Assembly (NCBI RefSeq): GCF_021495345.1
Contig: NZ_CP099397.1
Span: 2,170,001 to 2,234,000, forward strand
Length of the DNA stretch: 64,000 nt
Direction: 5' to 3'
Origin: Pseudomonas hydrolytica
GTDB lineage: Bacteria > Pseudomonadota > Gammaproteobacteria > Pseudomonadales > Pseudomonadaceae
Numbering within the stretch: the stretch's first letter is position 1; each line of letters begins with the position of its first letter. The notes under the pieces were generated by a model. It was not told where the DNA came from and made no database searches. It was given only the letters and a program-made list of their open reading frames with translations. Below, piece by piece: positions 58,886 through 64,000 of this stretch. The position numbers were made by a program, and so were the translations under genes.

Positions 58886-59746
58886 TCAGCGCGGCAGTTC
58901 GATGCGCGTGGTTTCGCCGGGGACCTGCGGCCAGTCGCCTGCGGCCCAGCGCTGGCGGGCCTGGTCGATCAGTTCGGGGGTGCTGGCGACGAAGTTCCAG
59001 TTCATTCGCCGTGGGCCGATGGGTTCGCCGCCGATCAGCGCCAGGTGGCATTCGCCGCAGGCGCTGAGCAGTGGCGTTTCACCCGCCGGGATCACCGCCA
59101 TGGTGTGGCGGGGCAGGGTTTCGCCATCGAGCTCGGCTTCGCCGTCGATCAGATACAGGGCGCGTTCGCTGTGCTCGGCCGGGATCAGCAGGCTGGCGCC
59201 GGCGCTCAGGCGCAGCTCGGCGTAGAGCGTCGGCGAACGTACCGGTACCGGCGACTCGAGACAGAAGCCACTGCCGGCGATCAGGGTGATCTGCACGCCC
59301 ATGGCATCGCTGCGTGGCAGCGACGCGGCAGGGTGGTAGCTGTAGGCCGGATCGCACTGTTCTTCGGCCTCCGGCAGCGCCAGCCAGACCTGCAGACCGT
59401 GGGCCCGCTTGTTCTGCCCGAGCTGTTCGGGCGGCGTGCGCTCGACATGGGCCACCGCGCGCCCTGCGGTCATCCAGCTGACGTCGCCGGGGCCGACCAG
59501 CTGATCGGAGCCCAGGCTGTCCTTGTGCTGCAGCTGGCCTTCGAACAGGTAGGTGAGGGTGGACAGGCCGATATGCGGATGCTGGGCGATGTTCAAGCCG
59601 CTGCCGGCGGGGTAGTCCTGCTCCAGCATGTGATCGAAGAACACGAAGGGGCCGATGCTGCGAAAGCGTGCCGAGGGCAGGGGGCGCAGGATCGGTTGGC
59701 CGGAAATGTCCTCGGCGCGCGGGCGGATCAGCTGCAGCTCGCTCAT
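58886..59746 (-). CDS. Pirin-family protein
   Basis: A 286-residue bicupin pirin. N-terminal metal-binding residues are in GPFVFFDHM, HPHIGLSTLTYLFEG (His-x-His) and the AHVERTPPE region (His and Glu), as in pirins that bind iron or act as quercetin 2,3-dioxygenase. The C-terminal cupin carries ERALYLIDGEAELDGE. ATG 59746 overlaps the OsmC stop (ATGA), so the two are coupled. It probably acts in redox or aromatic metabolism; substrate unknown. Confidence 0.92.
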   Translation of the reverse strand: MSELQLIRPRAEDISGQPILRPLPSARFRSIGPFVFFDHMLEQDYPAGSGLNIAQHPHIGLSTLTYLFEGQLQHKDSLGSDQLVGPGDVSWMTAGRAVAHVERTPPEQLGQNKRAHGLQVWLALPEAEEQCDPAYSYHPAASLPRSDAMGVQITLIAGSGFCLESPVPVRSPTLYAELRLSAGASLLIPAEHSERALYLIDGEAELDGETLPRHTMAVIPAGETPLLSACGECHLALIGGEPIGPRRMNWNFVASTPELIDQARQRWAAGDWPQVPGETTRIELPR

Positions 59747-60144
59747 GCCGGGGCTCCCGCCAGGCGGGTTTCGACCTGGATGTCGGTGGTGGTCATCAGC
59801 TTGTGAATCGGGCATTTGTCCGCCACGCGCAACAGTTGCTGGCGCTGCGTCTCGTCCAGTGGCCCCTGGAGCGCCAGGTCGACGACCAGACGGTAGTTGC
59901 CCTGGCGCTCCTCGCTGTCGTCACGCTCGATCTGCACGTCGATGCCCTCCAGCGGCAGGCCGCGCTGGCGTGCATACAGCAGCAGGGTCAGGGCCTTGCA
60001 GGTGCCGAGGGCAGCGTCGAACAGATCGTGCGGCTCCGGGCCGGCGCCATCCCCGCCCAGCTCGGGCGAGACGTCGCCGATGAGCTGGTGCGAGCCGATT
60101 TCGATCTGCTGCTGCAGGCCCTTGTTGTTGTGAATGCGGATCAT
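59743..60144 (-). CDS. OsmC-family peroxiredoxin-like protein
   Basis: A 133-residue OsmC/YhfA-type protein. Two conserved cysteines: one in DAALGTCKALTLLLYARQ (near residue 48) and one in ADKCPIHKLM (near residue 109), the pair that reduces organic hydroperoxides. PEPHDLFDAALGTC is the YhfA/OsmC landmark. It is cotranscribed with pirin. ATG 60144 has AAGGGAAG upstream; the frame runs to 60207. Confidence 0.92.
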   Translation of the reverse strand: MIRIHNNKGLQQQIEIGSHQLIGDVSPELGGDGAGPEPHDLFDAALGTCKALTLLLYARQRGLPLEGIDVQIERDDSEERQGNYRLVVDLALQGPLDETQRQQLLRVADKCPIHKLMTTTDIQVETRLAGAPA

Positions 60145-60203
60145 GGCGCTTCCCTTGAGGTGTGACGAATCGACAATGGCCAGCCTAGCCCAGCCGGCAC
60201 CGA

Positions 60204-61598
60204 TCACACCAGCGCCGAGAGCCTCACGTCCGCTCCGAGTACACGCAGCAGTTGCCCGCGCTCATCGACGATGGGCACCGAGACGGTAAAGCAGAAATCG
60301 TCTGTGGCCGAGGATCGGTAGACTTCGGTGATATGACTTTCCATGCGCTCTGCCACGGCGCGGAACCAGGGCCGCTGGCTCCAGTCGCGGCCGCGGCAGC
60401 TGGTGCTTTCGATTTGCGCCACATCGGCGGCGAACAGGTTCTCGGAAAGCTGCACGCCGCGCTTGTCCACCAGATAGAACAGCTCGAAGCGGCCGTCACG
60501 GGAAAGGGCGTTTGTCAGCAGGCGTTCGGCTGCCGGCACGTCTTCCTTCAGCGCCGGCTGGTTGGCCAGTTGCTCGACACTGCTGCGCACGGCGCGGTGA
60601 ATCTCCAGGCGGAAATCTCCCAGCCCGGCGAGCAGACGATCGCCGTCTTCGCGCACCGCCTTGCTGTGGTGCAGCACTTGCCCGGCCTTGCCCAGCAGCT
60701 CGCCGGCGACCTGGGCGATGCTTTGCACGTCCCCGTTGATCGAGCGCACGGCCTGGCCGATCTGCTCGGTGCCGGCGGCGATCTGGCCGACCTGGGCGTC
60801 GAGGCGATCCATGGCCTGGCGCGTGCTGTCCAGCCCGTCGCTGACGGCAAGGATGCCGCTGCGGCCGTCGGCCACCGCCTGGTTCATCTGCAGACCGGCA
60901 GCACCCAGCTGCTGCATGCCTTCGCGAAAGCGCTCGATGATGCTGCCGACCTGGCCGGTGGCGTCGGTGGTATGGCCGGCCAGCCGCCGCACCTCCTCGG
61001 CGACCACGGCGAAGCCGCGACCATGCTCCCCGGCGCGTGCGGCCTCGATGGCGGCATTGAGCGCGAGCAGATTGGTCTGCTGGGAAATGCTGGCGATCAC
61101 GCCGATGACCTTGCTCACTTCATCGAGCTGCCCAACCAGCTGTTCGATGACCTGTGCCAGTTGGGCTTCACTGAGGTCGATCACCTCGACCTGGCGCAAG
61201 ACGGCCTGACCGCTGGCGTGGCACTGAGCGAGGGTGGCGGAGACCTCGGCGGACAGGCGTGCCACTTCTCCGGCACCGGGTACCAGCTCGGCATCCAGCG
61301 TGGTGGTGACCTGTTCGCTGGCGCTGGCGATGAGTTCCGAGGATTGCGCCAGGGTCTGGCCGCTCTGCTGGTTGGCGGCAGCGATTCTTGCCAGCTGCGG
61401 CGCGTGGGCCGCGATGCCGACGGCAGCCCCGAGGCTGGCGCGGATGCGCTGTTGTAGCACGGCGCTGAAATCGTTCAGGCGCGCCATCCATTGATAGTGC
61501 TCCGGCAGGCGGGTGGTCAGATCGTGGTCGTTGAACAGGGCCTCCAATGCAGCCTCTTCCTGGGCTTTGCGGGCTGGCTTGCGCAGCATCTGCAACAT
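60204..61598 (-). CDS. Soluble methyl-accepting chemotaxis protein with C-terminal Cache-like domain
   Basis: A 464-residue chemoreceptor with no membrane helix. N-terminal linker and coiled coil (~1-135), signalling hairpin with tip [37 protein letters not shown] (~173-210), then a C-terminal ligand-binding-like domain (~340-464) whose motif [11 protein letters not shown] and [24 protein letters not shown] resemble Cache/PDC domains. The signalling part precedes the sensor, the reverse of normal receptors, and the sensor would be cytoplasmic. ATG 61598 has GAGGAGAA upstream. Confidence 0.88.
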   Translation of the reverse strand: MLQMLRKPARKAQEEAALEALFNDHDLTTRLPEHYQWMARLNDFSAVLQQRIRASLGAAVGIAAHAPQLARIAAANQQSGQTLAQSSELIASASEQVTTTLDAELVPGAGEVARLSAEVSATLAQCHASGQAVLRQVEVIDLSEAQLAQVIEQLVGQLDEVSKVIGVIASISQQTNLLALNAAIEAARAGEHGRGFAVVAEEVRRLAGHTTDATGQVGSIIERFREGMQQLGAAGLQMNQAVADGRSGILAVSDGLDSTRQAMDRLDAQVGQIAAGTEQIGQAVRSINGDVQSIAQVAGELLGKAGQVLHHSKAVREDGDRLLAGLGDFRLEIHRAVRSSVEQLANQPALKEDVPAAERLLTNALSRDGRFELFYLVDKRGVQLSENLFAADVAQIESTSCRGRDWSQRPWFRAVAERMESHITEVYRSSATDDFCFTVSVPIVDERGQLLRVLGADVRLSALV

Positions 61599-61812
61599 GG
61601 TGATTCTCCTCGATGATGTGCATCGAGTGTTGCAAGCCAAGTGCCATCATTGGCTCGACGATTTCGCTGCGCCGCGTCTGCGCATGCCCGGCGGCGGTGA
61701 GCGAACCTGGTGCAGGGGCGATCGCTCCGTTCCACGACGAGGCGCTGCAAGCGTCCGAACTTGCGCGCCTGGCTTGCGGTCTATGCTGCTCGTACCGTCA
61801 GGAGGACTCGTC

Positions 61813-62841
61813 TTGCCCATTCGCCGCCCAATGCCCTGGCTGCTGGCCTTAAGCGCAATGCTCGCCTGCAGCGTGCAGGCCCGTGAGTACCGCTACAGCG
61901 ACGCCCATCTGCACTACGTCGACTTCTTTCAGGAAAGCGCCGGCATGGACGAGTTGCTGGAAAAGATGGCGCAGAACAATGTCGACCACGTGATGTTCTC
62001 CGGCATCCCGGTGGCCAAGAAGTGGGACGAGGACGAGCCCAAGCGCCCGCGCTACTACGCAGGCGATGACGCCAATGCCTACTGGTACAGCGCCACCGAT
62101 GTGTTCATCGCCGCCGCCTACAAGCGTTTGCCGGCCGAGCAGCGCAAACGTTTTCATCCCTTTCTTTCCGGCTTCAACCCCAACGACAAGAACGCCGATG
62201 CGCATATCCGCCGCATGCTGGAGCTCGATCCTGGCCTGTGGCAGGGCATCGGCGAGGTCTTCACCCGTCACGATGACCTTACCGCGCTGATCCACGGCAG
62301 TGCGCCGCGCGCCAACAACGAAGCCCTGGCGCGGGTCTTTCATCTGGCTGCCGAGTACGACCTGCCGGTGATGCTGCATTCCAACATCACCTCCAAGCGT
62401 GAGCGCGAGCCGATCTATCTGCAGGAAATCGAGGCGCCGCTGCGCAATCATCCCCACGTACGTTTCATCTGGGCCCACGCCGGCACCAGTGCGGAAATTC
62501 ATCGCCATCAGGAGAAGCTCGACTATCTGCTGGCGACCGTGGAGCGCATGCTCGGCCAGTACCCCAACCTCTACATCGACCTGTCCTGGACCATGCTGCG
62601 TCCCTATCTGCTGGATCAGGACGGCAAGCCCGATCCTGACTGGGTGCAGCTGGTCAGCAGCTACCCGGAACGTTTCATGATCGGCTCGGACGTGGTGGGG
62701 CGCTTTGGCAGCCTGGGCGATTACATGAAAGGCTTCGACCCCTTCCTCGACGCCTTGCCGGAAGCGGTCGCGCACAAGGTGGCACGTGACAATTTCCTCT
62801 CCGTGCTGCCGCGTCGGGTGCAGGCCGAGCTGGATCGCTAG
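61813..62841 (+). CDS. Secreted amidohydrolase (TIM-barrel metal-dependent hydrolase)
   Basis: A 342-residue exported Amidohydro_2-type enzyme. The start is TTG 61813: GGAGGA lies seven bases before it, and it gives MPIRRPMPWLLALSAMLACSVQA, a signal peptide; ATG 61831 is too far from the ribosome site. Metal ligands are suggested by DAHLHYVDF (His-x-His), LHSN, WAHAG and the Asp in IGSDVVGRFG. Such enzymes act on lactones, decarboxylate or deaminate small organic acids; the substrate is unknown. Divergent from the chemoreceptor. Confidence 0.85.
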   Translation: MPIRRPMPWLLALSAMLACSVQAREYRYSDAHLHYVDFFQESAGMDELLEKMAQNNVDHVMFSGIPVAKKWDEDEPKRPRYYAGDDANAYWYSATDVFIAAAYKRLPAEQRKRFHPFLSGFNPNDKNADAHIRRMLELDPGLWQGIGEVFTRHDDLTALIHGSAPRANNEALARVFHLAAEYDLPVMLHSNITSKREREPIYLQEIEAPLRNHPHVRFIWAHAGTSAEIHRHQEKLDYLLATVERMLGQYPNLYIDLSWTMLRPYLLDQDGKPDPDWVQLVSSYPERFMIGSDVVGRFGSLGDYMKGFDPFLDALPEAVAHKVARDNFLSVLPRRVQAELDR

Positions 62842-62907
62842 CAGGACTGTCATCAGCCTGTCATTCGCGCGTCATAGGCTCGCGCTCATCTCAACGAGGA
62901 GCGCACC

Positions 62908-63372
62908 ATGCATTACACCCGAGTGACCGTGATGGCCGGTCTTTTCGCCTTTGCCGGCCTGACCCAGGCCGACGTCCGTGTGGAAGGGCCGGTGGAATAC
63001 GGCATCTTCAGCAGCCAGTATCAGGACTACCAGCCCGGCGAGCGCGTGCTGACCCGCAGCAATCAGGAAATTCAGCGTACCGAACAGATTCCCGCCAAGC
63101 TGGGTACCAAGTTCGGCCTGCGCTACAGCCTCGCCGGCAAGCGCGAGGGTGATGCGCCGCTGACCCTGCTTTACCTCACTCCAGGCGTGGTCACGCCGGA
63201 CGGCCAGCGCCACGACAAGTTCGAGGTGCAGCAGAAGCTGGTGGTCGGCGCGCCGCAGGACGTGATGGCCTTCGAATTCACCGAACACCACGAGGTGGTG
63301 CCCGGCGAATGGCACTTCATCGTCTATCAGGGCGACCGCAAGCTGGCCGAACAGCGTTTCACGGTGCGCTGA
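62908..63372 (+). CDS. DUF3859 secreted protein
   Basis: A 154-residue exported protein with signal peptide MHYTRVTVMAGLFAFAGLTQA. The rest is a DUF3859 beta-sandwich: VRVEGPVEYGIFSSQY, IPAKLGTKFGLRYSLAGKREGDAPLTL, EFTEHHEVVPGEWHFIVYQGDRKLAEQRF. Function unknown. The stop is immediately next to the convergent dgkA stop (no gap). Confidence 0.88.
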   Translation: MHYTRVTVMAGLFAFAGLTQADVRVEGPVEYGIFSSQYQDYQPGERVLTRSNQEIQRTEQIPAKLGTKFGLRYSLAGKREGDAPLTLLYLTPGVVTPDGQRHDKFEVQQKLVVGAPQDVMAFEFTEHHEVVPGEWHFIVYQGDRKLAEQRFTVR

Positions 63373-63759
63373 TCAAAGCAGGATGATCGCCCAGGTCAGG
63401 GCGATCATCAGCAGCGCGACCATCTGCGCCGCGCTGCCCATGTCCTTGGCCTGCTTGGACAGCGGGTGCAGGTTCAGCGAGATGCGGTCGACCACCGCCT
63501 CGATGGCGGAATTGAGCAGCTCCACCACCAGTGCCAGCAGCGGCACTATTACCAGCAACGCACGTTCGGCGCGGCTGACATCGACCAGCCCGGCCAGCGG
63601 CAGCAGCACCAGATTCAGCCAGACCAGCTGACGGAACGCGGCTTCACCCTGATAGGCCGCACGCAGCCCGGCCAGCGAATACCCGGTGGCATCGAGGATG
63701 CGCGCCAGGCCGCGGCGCCCCTTGAAGGACAGGGCGTCCAGATCGGAACTGTCATTCAT
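63373..63759 (-). CDS. dgkA: Diacylglycerol kinase DgkA
   Basis: A 128-residue integral membrane kinase (E. coli DgkA 122). Three helices; the GLARILDATGYSLAGLRAAYQGEAAFRQ N-terminal helix and the signature VVELLNSAIEAVVDR with the catalytic Glu are seen. It recycles diacylglycerol to phosphatidic acid. ATG 63759 overlaps by four bases the stop of the upstream kinase gene, so the two are coupled. Confidence 0.95.
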   Translation of the reverse strand: MNDSSDLDALSFKGRRGLARILDATGYSLAGLRAAYQGEAAFRQLVWLNLVLLPLAGLVDVSRAERALLVIVPLLALVVELLNSAIEAVVDRISLNLHPLSKQAKDMGSAAQMVALLMIALTWAIILL

Positions 63760-64000
63760 CGCGGCAGCCCGCCCCAGGGATCGTTCAGAGCCTGCTGGTA
63801 AACCTGACGCAGGTAAGCCATGTCGGCATCTGGCATGGCGCCACGGTGTCGATCCAATTGGCCCAGGTCGCGGCGCGAGGCGCTGGCGACGCGCCAACGT
63901 CGCCGGCTTTTCTCCAGATCCAGCAGGGCGATATCCACGTCGCCGTCGCTACGAACCTTGACGAACAGGTGCTTGGCATAACAGCAGCCGTGCTGCCAGC
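63756..64000 (-). CDS. Lipopolysaccharide kinase InaA-family protein, 3' end only
   Basis: The last ~80 residues of a gene whose 5' end lies beyond the window. WQHGCCYAKHLFVKV and the DVDIALLDLEKSRRRW segment match the catalytic end of the WaaP/InaA LPS kinase family (HGxC-Y-x-KH and D-L-E-K). LRQVYQQALNDPWGGLPR is the C-terminus. It probably phosphorylates a lipopolysaccharide sugar. Coupled with dgkA by a 4-base overlap (ATGA), suggesting a lipid A/LPS and phospholipid maintenance operon. Confidence 0.82.
   Translation of the reverse strand, partial: WQHGCCYAKHLFVKVRSDGDVDIALLDLEKSRRRWRVASASRRDLGQLDRHRGAMPDADMAYLRQVYQQALNDPWGGLPR

Overview
The window looks like a chromosomal segment of a Pseudomonas species. 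The evidence is high G+C with strong third-position bias, Pseudomonas-type protein sequences, and gene order that I recognise from P. aeruginosa: aer-acnA-rlmM-tusA; htpX-hypothetical-alaA-msrB; gltA / sdhCDAB-sucAB-lpdG-sucCD-braB; and a membrane protein-htpG-dienelactone hydrolase run. The blocks are joined differently from PAO1, so a non-aeruginosa species (perhaps the mendocina/oleovorans/alcaliphila group) is likely. That species call is inference. No tRNA, rRNA, CRISPR array, insertion sequence, phage gene or integrase was recognised.

Layout. 0.1-4.4 kb: an AraC-type regulator divergent from three overlapping genes (flavin monooxygenase, HSL-type esterase, short-chain dehydrogenase). 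4.4-8.3 kb: RraB-like protein, class I glutamine amidotransferase, an SDR-GNAT-DinB operon and a DUF1330 protein. 8.4-15.8 kb: aer, acnA, rlmM, tusA and a DUF3080 lipoprotein. 15.8-22.4 kb: MATE pump, pdxB and the overlapping pair nosP-nahK (NO-sensing FIST protein and hybrid histidine kinase). 22.4-27.3 kb: htpX, a hypothetical gene, alaA, msrB, a small PA1571-like protein and an NAD-kinase-like protein. 27.3-34.4 kb: DUF1287, DCC thiol-oxidoreductase, DoxX-like, ABC exporter, rhtA, ppnP, an exonuclease, a beta-hydroxyacid dehydrogenase, a YkgJ Cys-cluster protein and a START-domain protein.

34.5-47.6 kb is the TCA block: gltA divergent from sdhC, D, A, B, sucA, sucB, lpdG, sucC and sucD, closed by a strong UUCG terminator. 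It encodes citrate synthase, succinate dehydrogenase, the whole 2-oxoglutarate dehydrogenase complex and succinyl-CoA synthetase; acnA lies upstream in the window. Good sigma70 promoters can be read for gltA and sdhC.

47.6-56.4 kb: braB, DUF599 and MAPEG membrane proteins, a small lipoprotein, two overlapping hotdog thioesterases, a Pseudomonas membrane protein, htpG with a textbook heat-shock promoter, and a periplasmic dienelactone hydrolase. 56.4-58.6 kb: an ECF sigma / anti-sigma pair followed by a secreted DUF4394 protein; the same bipartite promoter-like motif stands before both the sigma gene and the DUF4394 gene. 58.7-64.0 kb: a gene remnant encoding an SH3-like domain, pirin, OsmC, a soluble chemoreceptor with a C-terminal Cache-like domain, a secreted amidohydrolase, DUF3859, dgkA and the 3' end of a lipopolysaccharide-kinase gene cut by the window edge.

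Most of the window is conserved housekeeping DNA. The best leads are the ECF/anti-sigma/DUF4394 unit with its duplicated promoter motif, the regulator-monooxygenase-esterase-SDR cluster that resembles the mycobacterial virS-mymA layout, the SDR that lacks the catalytic tyrosine, the inverted-order soluble chemoreceptor, and the SH3 gene remnant.
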